64,000 nucleotides of DNA from Zoroaster sp. YZ-2022 (lineage: Eukaryota > Echinodermata > Asteroidea > Forcipulatida > Zoroasteridae): assembly GCA_029582265.1 (NCBI GenBank), contig CM055816.1:3750698-3814697 (forward strand), in the 5' to 3' direction. Positions 19,625-30,435 of the stretch are shown here, piece by piece. The position numbers and the translations under genes were made by a program. Below the pieces are notes generated by a model that made no database searches, was not told the DNA's origin, and was given only the letters and a program-made list of their open reading frames with translations. Within the stretch, counting starts at the first letter, position 1. The number at the start of each line of letters is the position of its first letter.

Positions 19625-20136
19625 TAGAAACTCCTGGGACATGCACCGCTTTAAAGACGATATTGTACTTCAGGCAATGTTACACAAACAATCTAACAAG
19701 ATGCATAATCCTATCACACTGTGATGTTTGACTATTAATAATGTGAACAACTGCAGAATTATCAGATCGGAACTTAACCCGCCGATTTGCCAACAGGGGA
19801 ACCCAGCACAATGCAGCCACCAGCAACGGGAAAAATTCAAGAAATGCAATAGAAGGTGGGTGCTCGAGTATGCATGATGGCCAACGACCTTGGACCCACT
19901 TGCCTTGAAAAAATGCACCGTTACCCTACGGAGGCTGCTTCGTCTGTAAATAACTCTAGAGAATCATCCCATGCACTGCCCAAAATTGGGGACACCCCAT
20001 TGAAGTGTTCCAAGAACTCTAGCCACATAAGCAAGTCCAGTCTTGCCCCTTTGGACACACGCACCCAGTGGGTTCTCACTTGGAATTGACTTGGGATCCA
20101 GCACCTGTGGTGGGTCTTATAGAGTGTACTGTGCAA
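19625..20136 (-). pseudogene. RNase H domain, C-terminal part of a lost DIRS-type RT
   Basis: Reads SKGARLDLLMWLEFLEHF, then LFTDEAASVG (first catalytic Asp), a frameshift near 19925, QGKWVQGRWP, SIAFLEFFPLLVAAL (catalytic Glu), RSDNSAVVHIIN (second Asp) and VPGVSKVLAD (last Asp region). This order is characteristic of RNase H in DIRS-like elements. The upstream polymerase is missing. Confidence 0.8.
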
Positions 20137-20544
20137 TGAATCTCTTAACGTTATGTCTTAGCCTTTTATATTTATATGTAGTTTAATGATTGCTCTTGGC
20201 ACCTTTGATAAACAGTCTTCCACTGAAAGGTCTCCCCAGGTTAAATAAGAACTAAATCAATAAATTGATTTGTGGTTAATTTACCGACTGAAGCTCTAAA
20301 TGCCAAGTGAAACAAATATAAGGAGAGTATCCCACCTACACCCCTCCTCCTTCGGCCGCACCCCCTGATCGCTTGTGGTTTTTGTGTAATGCTGCAACAA
20401 TTCAAATTTAATATAATACAACATTAAAAGCAAGTCAATCGAGTGAAAATAAATCTTTAAAAAAATGTTGTTCATTTATTTGACAGCCCGATATGCAATG
20501 GCGAATATCGCTTTATTGACACACTCCGCGGCGTTGATGCTAGT
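20137..20544. other. No gene recognised
   Basis: Flank upstream of the truncated DIRS-like element. AT-rich, with no domain or RNA gene recognised. Confidence 0.4.
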
Positions 20545-20886
20545 GTTGGGCCAAGCGTAAGTGGTGCCGTGGGCCGTGGAAGCACGGGGGACATCCAGCG
20601 GGCCGGCCACGGTGAGTCCCGCCAAGGACCCACGGACGACAGTTGGGCCGAGCGTCAATGGTGCCGTGAGCCGTGGAAGCACGGACGGAGTCCAGCGGGC
20701 AGCGATTTTTTTCTGCAAACAAGAATTGCCATCCCGCGATATTTCAGCCAATCAGATGTCTTATACATTCGTCTTCTTAAATAACGTGTCATGTGATTGG
20801 CTGAAATATTGTGGGATGGCAATTCTTGTTTGCAGAAAAAACAATCGCCAGCGGGCAGGCCTTGGTGAGCCCCGCAACCAACTGTC
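20545..20886. repeat. 97-bp tandem duplication, second unit split by a MITE
   Basis: Unit 1 (20545-20641) and unit 2 (from 20642) share gttgggcc, gtggtgccgtg, gccgtggaagcacgg, tccagcgggc and ggtgagycccgc. Unit 2 is interrupted at 20703 and resumes at 20848, so unit 1 acts as the empty insertion site. Confidence 0.8.
20703..20847. mobile_element. 145-bp hairpin MITE with 11-bp target duplication
   Basis: Inverted arms of about 58 bp (20703-20758 and 20788-20847) share ttctgcaaacaagaattgc and catccc..atatttcagccaat, with only a few mismatches around a short centre. The flanks are the direct repeat ccagcgggcag (20692-20702 and 20848-20858), present once in the neighbouring tandem unit. An 8-11 bp duplication suggests a Mutator- or hAT-like mobiliser; the superfamily is uncertain. 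Confidence 0.85.
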
Positions 20887-21529
20887 TGTTGAGTTTTATG
20901 ACTTGACTTTTGTGGTTACACATTTCCCTCCCCCACAATCAATTGAAACCACTTTGTTGACCTGTTTAACCTACTTGTAACCAATCTAGAAATTAGTGTA
21001 CATGGTCTTACACATGTAACAAGTGAATTGACTTCAGTGTAAATGAACCCAACCATGATCCTTTGTTAACAAGAAAACAGAATCAATCTGCATTTATAAT
21101 AAATGTACTCTCTGTATGTACGATTTAGTGACAGTTCAGAATGGGTGACATTCAGGGGTTGTCATTGGAATCGGTAATTTTGGAATAAAATGTCTGCCCC
21201 CTCCCCCCAAGTTCTTGGTGATGACATGTACTGCCACTGGTGATGAACCAACACATTTTTTTTTGTTATTCTTTGGTCTATCATTGCAGAGAAATTTCAG
21301 AGAAGTTCTAATTTATGTGAATGAGGAAAATAATATGTCACAGTGAACATGCTGTAAAAAATAATAAGAAGGTTTTATAAGTAGATGGACCAAGAATAAA
21401 GTATTTGAAAATTCAGATAAGTTCTAATTTATGCGAATGGGGAAAATAGTGTATATTTTTGGAGTAGCTGGACCATTAAAATTGAAAATGGCATTGGTTT
21501 GTTTTCAAAATTGCACACAATTATTCTTG
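20887..21529. other. No gene; short direct repeats and a dispersed repeat copy
   Basis: The string agttctaatttatg with flanking sequence occurs at about 21307 and 21420. The stretch 21190-21295 (cccccaagttcttggtgatg ... ctatcattgcag) recurs in inverted orientation at 56950-57045. No coding region recognised. Confidence 0.5.
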
Positions 21530-21888
21530 ACAATAATAATAATAATAATAATAATGAACATTTGTAATGCGCCGGTATCCGTCAAAAGAGACGCTCATGG
21601 CGCAGTGACACATTAGAGTAAACAATAAAACAAAATACATGGTAAGAACAATGCAATATAAAATTACAAGGAACAATGATTGTAAAAAGGCTGACTGGCC
21701 CTGGTCAGAATATGCTAGACAAAGACGATATTCTGACAAGGAAAAACCCTGCATACACAACCATGCAAACAAGGTTGATTTGCAAAAAATATAAACATAT
21801 AAACACCGCAGCGATATTCTTGACATATTAAACAAACAAAAACTTATAAATACATCATCATGAAAGTCAATAGTTAAACATAAGTAAA

Positions 21889-23230
21889 TTATACATTAAT
21901 TTTCATCAAATGAGTTTTGAGAGCAGTTTTAAATGAAGCAAGAGATGGAGATTGTTTGACATGCTCAGGTAAATCATTCCACAAAGAAGGAGCAGCAGCA
22001 GCAAAAGAACGTTTTCCCCAGGATCTCTTTGTCAATTTCTTACTCAGAAGAAGTTTATGATGTGATCTCATGAAATTACGATTTGAGTGATACGGTTGAA
22101 GTAATTCTGATAAATATGATGGTGACATATGAATGGAAGAGCGGTAAACATACATTAAGATTTTGAAAACAATCCTGTCCTTAATCGGGAGCCAATGAAG
22201 ATCTCGCAATATTGGTGTAATGTGTTCTCTTGGTTTAGTCCGGGTTACAATTCTAGCAGCTATGTTTTGAAGACGGGACAGACGATAAATTTGTGTATCT
22301 GGTAGACCATATAAGAGTGAATTGCCCATGTCCAGGCGGGAGGTGACATACGCATGTACAAGTTGTTCCGTAGCCTCTTGAGAGATGTATTTTCTGATGA
22401 GGCCGATGTTGCGCAGATGAAATGAGGAACATTTAGAAATTGAAGAAATATGATCATTAAGTGACATGTCACAATCGAATATAGCGCCCAAATTGCGAAC
22501 TCTAGTAGATGTAGATATCTTGGAGGTGGCAATACATAGATGAGGAATTTTTACTTTTTCACGCTGCTGTTTTGATCCAAATATAATAAACTCAGACTTG
22601 TCATCATTTAATTTTAAGAAATTAGAAGACATCCAGTTACGAATTTCATCAATACATGATTCAAGTCGACGTATAGCAGTGTCAGCTTCAATTTGATCAG
22701 GGTTAAATGAGATGTATATTTGTGTGTCATCAGCATAAAAATGGTATTGCAGATTATGTTTCCGAATGATTTTCCCAAGGGGACCAGTGTAGATAGAAAA
22801 TAGTACAGGTCCAAGAACAGACCCTTGTGGCACACCGAAAAGCAGCATGGTAAGTACTGAACATTTGTTTTTAATTTGAACACACTGTGATCTGTCGGTG
22901 AGATACGATTCAAACCATTTCAGAACTATTCCATCAATACCAAATGATCGAAGTCGTTGCAATAGAATACGGTGGTCGACAGTATCAAAAGCAGCTGACA
23001 GATCGAGTAGTACCAACGCAACAAGTCTGCCATTATCCATAGCGGTAAGTACATCATTTTCTAATCGAAGTAGAGCAGTTTCAATACTGTGGTTGGCACG
23101 GTAGGCAGACTGGCAATTATCAAGAAGGTTGTTGCTTTGAAGAAATGGAGAGACTCTAGCAAGTACAACACGTTCAAGTAGCTTTGAAAGGAAGGTAAGG
23201 TTAGAGATTGGGCGATAGTTTTCAAAGTGT
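21889..23230 (-). pseudogene. LINE RT, catalytic and C-terminal part
   Basis: 383 codons open from Met 23040; the frame extends upstream to about 23225, where a frameshift separates it from the N-terminal part. Motif [16 protein letters not shown], motif B FGVPQGSVLGPVLF, motif C HFYADDTQIYI (YADD at 22737-22726), then LKLNDDKSEFIIFGS, VRNLGAIFDCDMS, YVTSRLDMGNSLLYG and C-terminal WNDLPEHVK. All catalytic residues are present, so the domain could be functional if the frameshift were absent. Confidence 0.9.
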
Positions 23231-24275
23231 CAGTGTCAAGAGTAGGTTTCTTTAGAAGTGGTCGTACAATTGCAGATTTTAAGGATGATGGTACAATTCC
23301 GTTAGCAAGTGACTGGTTTACAATATGAGTTATAACAGGTACTATTGTATCTGCACAATCTTTCAATAAAGTTGTTGGTATCGGATCAAGATCACAGCTT
23401 TTAGATGTAGATTGTAGAAGAATCCGGCGTATTTCTTCTGCAGTTGCAGGTTCAAAATATAGAAGCTTTGGATGCGAACAATTATCTATTCCAACACTGA
23501 TGGGCACATGAGAAGGAAAAGCATCACGGATGTTTTTAATTTTATCATGGAAGAATGTGGAAAATTTGTCAGCAAGCTCTTCTTCTGAAACACAGGCAGG
23601 GAGTGGGGAGGTTCTTTTATGGTGAAGAAGTTGATCCACCACTTGAAAAAGTTGCTTTTGGTTAGATGAGCAATCCTTTATTAGTGTAGAGTAATGATTC
23701 TGTTTAGCTTTGCGAATGAGCTTGTTGACAAGATTCCGCTGGTCACGATACAGCTGGCGGTTGATTTCAAGACCGGAAGTACGCCATTTATGCTCTCGTC
23801 GACGACGCTCACATTTTGCATTAGTGATTTCTTGATTATACCAAGGTGTGTTTGGTCGTATACGAATTGTTCGCTTTTTGGACGGTGCATGGTTATCCAA
23901 AATAGATGCAAGAACTGTGTTGTAATTCTGAATATTTTTACAGATGTTAGTGCTATCTGAGTTCAGGAACAAATCAGAATTCTTAATGTCAACACAAAAA
24001 GAAGCAATATCAATATTTTTCACATTTCTTGTTGTTATAATGTTTGTAGGAACTTTTGGTTTCTGAATGGCAAGATTGCAAGTGATGGCATAATGATCAG
24101 AAAGCCCTTCTTGTACAGATATATTTGAAATGGGAAGATCATCAGAGGAACGAGTAATTAACAAATCTAAGGTGTGTCCATGTTTATGCGTACAGGATGA
24201 AATATGCTGGTGAAGTCCAATAGATGATAACAAATCCTTAAACCGGGTAGCATCAGAGTCAGGGGTTGTCAACAT
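23225..24275 (-). pseudogene. LINE endonuclease C-terminus, linker and RT N-terminus
   Basis: Begins after a frameshift at DFNI and holds GLHQHISSCTHKHGH, GLSDHYAITCNL (SDH motif), NTPWYNQEI, NHYSTLIKDCSSNQKQLF, SFLP-type linker blocks, CDLDPIPTTLLKDCAD and a KKPTLDTD-type RT block 1. Reading beyond 23225 in this frame gives unrelated sequence to 23061. Confidence 0.85.
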
Positions 24276-24985
24276 GAATATTAAAATCGCCTGCAATGAT
24301 GAGTTTAGATCGGTTCAGAATATAGGAGTCAACAAGGTCGTTAAATTCACACAGAAATTGACTAAATGTATATGCAGTTTTTGGTGGTTTGTATACAATG
24401 ATGAGAGAGATTGAAGTTGAAGAGGATGATAGCTCAAGTTCAAGAGATTCAAATGACTGAAATTTTCTTTGGTTGGTAACTTTAACTGGCAGTCCAGACT
24501 TTGACAGAAATGCTACACCACCACCTTTTCTATTAAGGCGGGGTACATGATGAAAAACGTATCCACTAGGAGTAATATCGCCAATAACAGTCAGGTCGTC
24601 AGGGCGGAGCCATGATTCACATATCGCAACTGCATCAAAATTATTCTCAAGAACAAGATCAAGAAGTTCGACAGTTTTATTCCGCACAGACTGTGTATTG
24701 AGCAGGCAAAATTTAACTTGTTGCTGGATATATCCATGGTGAGCAGTGGTTTGGTCTGTACTTTCAGTAGGCTTAGTATTCAAGTTGGAGTTATGACTTC
24801 CAACTTGGTTTAATATAGGTTTGGATCTATCAGTAGGTTGATTTTTCTTTTGTCCGGGTTTTTTCATTCCAGCTTTGCGGCCCCTTGGTCTATATTTTAT
24901 GCCTAGATCACTAATGATTGACCAAGTAGAAGGGGAAAGTTAGTATTTTCCATTAAGTTCAAGGAGCTGACTTCTTGAGTAAACC
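24259..24985 (-). pseudogene. LINE endonuclease N-terminal part with basic leader
   Basis: Endonuclease motifs: FCLLNTQSVRNK, AICESWLR (catalytic Glu region), GGGVAFLSK, IIVYKPPKT, IIAGDFNIH. Upstream, the same frame reads YSRSQLLELNGKY, a stop, then PRGRKAGMKKPGQKK. The YSRxxLL block is the same landmark that follows the 2A leader in the 5.3-kb LINE. No 2A motif was found upstream of this copy. Confidence 0.82.
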
Positions 24986-25000
24986 AAGTTTGAACAACTT

Positions 25001-25646
25001 TGATGAGTAGCTGTATGATTGTTAGTAGTTGAGGATGTGTAATAAATTAAAAAAATGTTCTCGCACGAAACTCACATCAAAAGAGAAAGGTAATTAAGGA
25101 AATTGCCGAGTCTCTTATACTCATATAGTTTCATGTGATTGTGAGAGATGTCTCAGAGAGGCCTCAGGGAGCAGGACCTACAAGTACATGCATTGTGTCA
25201 TGAATATTGTGCATTTTTCCCGTGAACTAATTGGCTATGTAAGTTGATTTGTATCTGAGAAGGGTAACAAATTAAGGAAAAGTGCAGTAAACAATCACTA
25301 CTAGCAGTACTACACTCACTAGGCTACTTATTTAATTTGTGCACAAACTGAAGATTTTTGAAGAAAACAAAAATTACAAAATATGGCATAAATTTTCTAC
25401 TGAAAAATTGCCATAACCTTAACAACTGAATGTTCCTATCCTTATTTATATTCTAAATGTTAGAAAAGGGGCGAGTTGTTTACTGTCCAAAGTATGTTCA
25501 CGTAACTAACGTTAGTCGTTAGTTAAACAGGCACAATGCAACGACGAATGACCAGCGAACCGACGCTTAAAAAATGGCTTTTCTTGTATAAAAACACGAA
25601 GATAAATACAGGAAATTCTCTTAAAAACTAACTTCAAGATACTTAC
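25001..25646. other. No gene; LINE 5' flank
   Basis: Possible 5' UTR of the family-2 LINE merging into unique sequence. The ttagtcgttagtt area near 25512 is a small palindrome. Nothing else supported. Confidence 0.4.
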
Positions 25647-25798
25647 CCTTTACGACTGTGTTGGCGATCCATTCTTTCACGAAATCGAAGACCTATTTGT
25701 TGGGTCAAAACGAGTCCAACGAGTCTAAAAAATGACGTCTGGGCCATGGGCACCATACACGCAAACAGCGTCGATATCGATTGTACATGTAGCTCCAT
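25647..25798 (-). CDS. Candidate first coding exon of a host gene
   Basis: Starts ATGGAG at 25798 in a good context (A at -3, G at +4) and stays open for 50 codons to a consensus donor (AAGG before GTAAGT, exon end 25647, phase 2). The peptide runs MELHVQSISTLFACM, SFFRLVGLVLTQQIGLRF, RERMDRQHSRK. A second Met (MAQTS) could also be the start. The hydrophobic-then-basic pattern might be a signal anchor or mitochondrial presequence. No downstream exon was found before the LINE, so this could be chance or LINE 5' sequence. Confidence 0.3.
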
Positions 25799-26093
25799 TG
25801 TAACCAAAGATAGTGTAGCGCCTCATATTGCGCCTTGCGGCGCTATACGATATTTGATTCTTTCATGCAACGTAACTGAAACGTTTTAAATTTGATTTAA
25901 AAAACTTTTATTTAGCGTAATTCGACACCTGATGACATAATCATGACGTCACAGCGAATGGTTTCGTCAGATTGTTATGTTTTGTTTATGTGTTAAGTTT
26001 GAAGGCTGTATATGCTTAGCAAGGATGCCTTTGTTGCCGGACAAGCGCCACTGAGAAGAAGGAGAAGTAAAAAAAAAAAAAAAACAGTACAAA
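25799..26093. other. Possible promoter-side region, no gene
   Basis: GC-richer near 25820-25850 with catattgcgccttgcggcgc, followed by AT-rich sequence and a poly(A) run at 26068-26084. If the exon at 25798-25647 is real, this would be its promoter, but no TATA box is evident. Confidence 0.3.
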
Positions 26094-26176
26094 AACAATA
26101 GGTGTTCGCGCTGCGCGCTCGAACACCTAAACAGTACAAAAACAATAGGTGTTTGCGCTGCGCGCTCGAACACCTA
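26094..26176. repeat. 46-bp tandem duplication carrying a GC-rich hairpin
   Basis: Two units begin acagtacaaaaacaatagg. Each holds aggtgtt(c/t)gcg, ctgcg, cgctcgaacacct, a 9-bp stem with inner gcgc pairs. The second unit has one T in place of C that makes a G-T wobble and leaves the stem intact. Confidence 0.75.
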
Positions 26177-26219
26177 ATAAAATTGGTAATTTTTTACTGG
26201 CAGTATCACTTTGTTGCAG

Positions 26220-26420
26220 TGAGCGATGTGTTTATTAATCAGACATTAAAGAAGTTAAAAGGAGGTGTCTATCTAGAGCTCATTGATCTTAGAGCGGCAT
26301 ATGATGAATTTCACAACAAGGCGATGAAATTGACTGACATCCTGAGAGCGATGTATTATGGGACTACGGCCAAAGTCAAGGGTGACAAGCGGGAATTTGC
26401 TACCCAGACTGGGTGTAGAC
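26220..26420 (+). pseudogene. Short reverse transcriptase fragment
   Basis: Open frame with INQTLKKLKGGVYLELIDLRAAYDEF (motif A region, Asp kept), ILRAMYYGTTAKVK, and FATQTGCRLG where TGVRQG is expected for motif B. These blocks fit RTE- or Jockey-like LINEs. No motif C follows, so this is a small remnant. Confidence 0.6.
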
Positions 26421-26556
26421 TGGGTGTAGACAGGGTGCCCAGGAATCCCCGGCAGTGTTCAAAATATACCAAGATACTGTCCTCAAATGCGCAGATTACG
26501 AGAAAAAAAATACTCAAAAATACCCAGACGCTAGGCTAGAATACCGGTACAAGATC

Positions 26557-26730
26557 CCCGGCGATGGTGTTGTAGTGGTTGAGACATGTGCGTTGGAACG
26601 CGGTGATCGTAGGTTCGAATCCCACCCGTGTAAAACAATTGTGTGTTTTTCTCCGCAGCACTCGGGAAACACTGAGTATACAATACTTATCACACGTTAG
26701 GGTAAATCTACAATAATATTGTATTATTTT
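26557..26730 (+). mobile_element. tRNA-derived SINE
   Basis: An A-box-like ttgtagtggttgag and a perfect B box GGTTCGAATCC (26612-26622) define an internal pol III promoter, followed by a non-tRNA body ctccgcagcactcggg, aacactgagtatacaatac. The tail body matches a - strand copy at 47.6 kb, so it is a SINE family and not a free tRNA gene. The cloverleaf is imperfect. Confidence 0.7.
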
Positions 26731-27269
26731 TCCCCGAAATAAATGTTCTTTAATTCAACCTTTGGACGCCATTTCATGTTTGGGAAACAAAACCAAACAC
26801 CCCTCCAGGGAAAAAATAATAATACTATTGTAATAATAAAATTAAATTAAAAACTGAAATAAAATAAAATTCACAAAGACAGACAAGAAGCGCATGGATA
26901 AAATGGGCATGTCGCTCACAAATACTACAAGGGAATTAAGACAATCCCGGTCAAATCTCGCTGCCCCCCCCCCCCGGCCCACTGACAATGTTGGCTCTCA
27001 TTCCAAGGTCTGTGCTCCGGCTGGAGATAACAACATTGGTGGGGGGAGCGGGGGAGCAGCGGAGCGGGGGAGCGGGGGACAGGGGAGGGTATGTTTATTG
27101 TCACGTGTCCCAACTATTTTGGCAGCGTGTGATGTGAATCATATAGGTAAACAGCCAAAGTCAGAATCCATCAATAGACATATTTAATCTTAGTATCCCA
27201 TGCGTATCCAGCGATTTAGGTAGATACTAAATTTGCACTTCATCTCCCCTGCAGGCATGTAACTTGTCT
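26731..27269. other. No gene; poly-C and G-rich low-complexity tract
   Basis: Contains a 14-base C run near 26967 and a gcgggggagcggggg tract near 27050. Open frames here follow from low complexity. The last 100 bp resemble the start of the dispersed repeat that follows. Confidence 0.4.
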
Positions 27270-27960
27270 ATTAATATGTCTATGTGATACATCCTGATGT
27301 TTCATATGTGATACGTGTCCATACCAAAAGCAAACAGTATTCCAATGGACAGTCTTTCAATTTAATTTTCAATTTAAGTTTATTTCTATCAAAAATAAGA
27401 GTAGCTCGGGCAGAATAATTTTACAGGATGTTTGACAAGTATGATTTTGGTGAATTTAAAATAATTGTTTGACAAGATGGCTTAATGTAAAGCACACGCC
27501 TAAAGGATGTAGGTAGATCGTCTCAGACAAATGTTGGGGAACTTTGAGAAACTACCGCTTCGTATAACGGCTATACCAGTCCTGTGAACATATATTTCTT
27601 TTCAACTACGTAGGCCTACCGTACTTCTGCCTATTATCGCTGCCATTTTCCTTAGATGACAGGGCTTAGTGTACTTTTGCTTTGCGTGCAAACAGGATTT
27701 GTTGAATCATTTCCCCCAAAAAATACAAACGACAGTCATAATGAGGGTACAAAGGTTATTCTATCAACGCCCAAAACCTACTGAGAATTTGTATTCAATG
27801 TATGTATTCAATGTATTTGCGAGCATAACTCATGATCTAAGTATATAATACAGAAATACCCCGTAAAGCATAAACATAGTTATGGTTTGGTGATATTGAA
27901 TTTGTGCCCCAGGCACTAAGTACCTGTGCTAGTGTGTGTGAATTAGGGCTGTGCCGGCTA
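27270..27960 (+). repeat. Dispersed repeat family X, copy 1
   Basis: Shares ordered blocks with copies at 48.7, 49.8 and 51.2 kb: cctaaaggatgtagg, gagaaactaccgcttcgta, aatgagggtacaaaggttat, tatttgcgagcataa, tatggtttggtga and ccaggcac. No coding capacity, inverted ends or target duplication recognised. It could be a non-autonomous element or the non-coding part of a larger one. Confidence 0.65.
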
Positions 27961-29960
27961 TCCGGATACCCGACCGAAACTGTCATTACCCGGTTCCATT
28001 TTTCGGTTCCAATTACCCGTAAAATTCGGACTTAACATTTGAGCGGAGTGAACAGAAATCTGTCACTCTTGAATAATGTAATGTTTACACTTTTACAGAC
28101 AATTATCTTTAAATTAAAGAGATTACACTACAATAAAGCCTTTGTAGTATTTTAGGGACATTTTCCATACATTTTTCTCCAACTGTTTGCGATACATTGT
28201 ATCGAGGCTGCAAAGGGCCTGGCAGCGGCTGCTTCAAACAACTTATCAAACCAGCAGCACAGGAGGGAATATTTGCCTATTGTTTTAATGATATTGAATT
28301 TGTGTGGAAAAGAGCAGAATGAAGTCGAACTCCTTTGAATTATGTTATACTAGAAATAATGCTCTTTGTTACATTCATAATAATGAGCTGAAGTTCGATT
28401 ATTAATTTTCCCCTTTATACAAGGGGTAAATGTTGGGTTGCTTTGCTCTGATTAAATTTGACTTAATTTAAATTTGTTTTGCTTTTTTTCTTTTTTTCGT
28501 GACTATATTGTCACTCTAAATTGTATATATTTGTGTTGTACATATGCTAGGCATTAGTTAGAAAAATTTACACTAACGCGTTAGTGGATGTATTGCTGCA
28601 CACATATAGAGTAACGGTGTCATGATGTTTTTATGTTTGTTTCACTATTTTACAAGTATATTTGGGCCCTAATATTTTTTTTTTAATTTGTGGGTGGGGG
28701 GGGGACGATGGGGAAGGAAGCACACATACTGTACACATACTGTACAAATTATTCTAGTAACAGATGCTTTATTTACACCATTTACATGTAGCTCTCACTT
28801 ACATCAATAAAATCCACACAACTAGATGCATAAAAGCTGTTCTACAACCAACCAGTGGCGCAGCAATCATCAACAGTGTGTGTGCGTGTGCAAACTGGTG
28901 TGTGTATTTCAATACACCCACTCGCTAAGCTATTCTTGTGTACACTACAAAACATACACAGACCCTATGCAAACAGATCATTATGCGAGATTTCACATGT
29001 AACCCGATACACCTTCAACTCCAGCACCCTCCTACATGTAGAGTGGGTCAAAGGTGACAAAGTCAAGTGGTGTCAGATTTTTTGGTCGAGTATTAAAGGG
29101 GCAGTGCCAAAAAAAACACTTTTTGAGAACTGGAGTACATCCACTCCCTCCTAGCAGGGTTCCAGTTACCTATGTTAATGCCATTTAATGGCAATTTATT
29201 TATTGAGTAATATTGTTATTGTTGATTCCTGTCAATGTATATGAAGATGTGAAATAAAAGGAGTCGTATAACTCCATTCAAAAGAAAAATAAATAAATAA
29301 ATAAATAAATACTTTTTTTTAAAACTTTTCCAAGGAAAACTTTATTTCAACATTCTTTGAAATAACAGCATATATACAAATATATACAATGTTAAAAGAA
29401 TCCAACAGGGCATGGAATCCAACAGGGCATGGAATCAGAGTGCTAGTTTTTATATTTAACTCAATGACTAAAAGGATTCGTTTACACGTTTCGTGAATTT
29501 GAAAATGTTTAATGATTGTTTCAGGTACACATGTAACATTAAACGTGTAAACGTACTAACCCCAGCAGGTACCACAATTTTCATTTATTAAAGAATTAGG
29601 TTCCTAGCCAGAATACCTATAGGGGGTTAGGGTTTTAATGATATTCTTGCATCAAGGATATAAACTAATTATTTGATTTTGCCCTGCACTGACATCTGTA
29701 CATGAATCACTGTACTCGGACCAAAATTAATTAATTTATCTTATTTACTGAATTGCATCCAGTAAGAAAAATTAACAATGGGCTGTATTGTTGTTTGTAC
29801 ATGGGTGGAGCATAATGTTTGAACATATGAAGTTTTCTGGGATTTTGTATAATTTACTCACCGAAATGTAATTTACATTCATTTCTCAGCTTTATTTTTA
29901 TTTGTAATATTTTTATTAATTGTATTTATTTAATATATTTTAATGCATTTAATTGTTAAT
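27961..29960. other. No gene; small inverted repeat
   Basis: Nearly 2 kb without a recognisable gene. A perfect 13-bp inverted repeat, cgtttacacgttt, occurs at 29479-29491 and 29541-29553 and may mark a 75-bp hairpin element. A tandem aacagggcatggaatcc lies at 29405-29440, and the 29170-29310 stretch ends in (AAAT)n like a LINE/SINE tail. Confidence 0.4.
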
Positions 29961-29964
29961 GTTA

Positions 29965-30435
29965 TGTTACGTTAAACTACAATCTGAATCCCCCTGGTTC
30001 AATGATGATATTCGTGCTGCAAGGAAAATCCGCCGTCAACTTATTAAGCGAAAATGGCATGACAATGGGAAACTTCAAGTACATCGGCAAGAATACTGTA
30101 ACAAACGTGATATTGTGAAGAACATGATTAACCAGGCAAAAATAGCTCACTACTTATCTCTTGTGGAAGAGAGCTCTGGCGATCAGAAAAAAAAACTCTT
30201 TAACATTGTTGAAAAGCTGCTTCATAAACCCAAAACTCCAGTGCTTCCATCTACACACTCCGACCTTGCAAATGCATTTTCAAACTTTTTTGTCACAAAA
30301 ATTGAGAATATCCGTCGTTTTTTTCTCCCAGTACCTGCCATTCTATCACAAACACCGCCACGCAAGGATCTACATTGTAGACTGTCTGTGTTTGAGCCTA
30401 CTAGTACTAGTGTTACGGAGATCAAGAAACTCATG
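29965..30435 (+). pseudogene. LINE linker region before RT
   Basis: Reads SPWFNDDIRAARKIRRQ, EYCNKRDIVKNMINQAK, LFNIVEKLLHKPKTP, DLANAFSNFFVTKIENI, CRLSVFEPTSTS, EIKKLM, then is cut by the nested insert. It matches copy A at 6.24-6.55 kb. Confidence 0.85.

Larger units (their letters stand above)
17224..20136 (-). mobile_element. DIRS/Ngaro-type retrotransposon, 3' half
   Basis: The - strand gene order is RNase H (20136-19625), tyrosine recombinase (19608-18598), SGNH hydrolase (18574-17960), then a non-coding 3' region with hairpins and a direct repeat (17850-17224). RNase H plus tyrosine recombinase defines DIRS-like elements, and an SGNH hydrolase is, from memory, reported for the Ngaro branch. 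The reverse transcriptase that should precede RNase H is absent, so the copy is 5' truncated near 20.1 kb. All three genes carry stops or frameshifts. Confidence 0.82.
21530..25000 (-). mobile_element. Nearly complete L2/CR1-like LINE (family 2)
   Basis: The - strand carries endonuclease (24985-24270), linker and RT N-terminus (24275-23225) and RT catalytic/C-terminal part (23230-21889), then a 3' UTR with ggcgcattacaaatg and an (ATT)n tail at 21531-21555. Only two frameshifts (near 24275 and 23225) and one stop near 24945 separate it from a full ORF2. It is the best preserved LINE of the window. It is related to, but clearly different from, the family at 5.3 and 30 kb. Confidence 0.88.
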
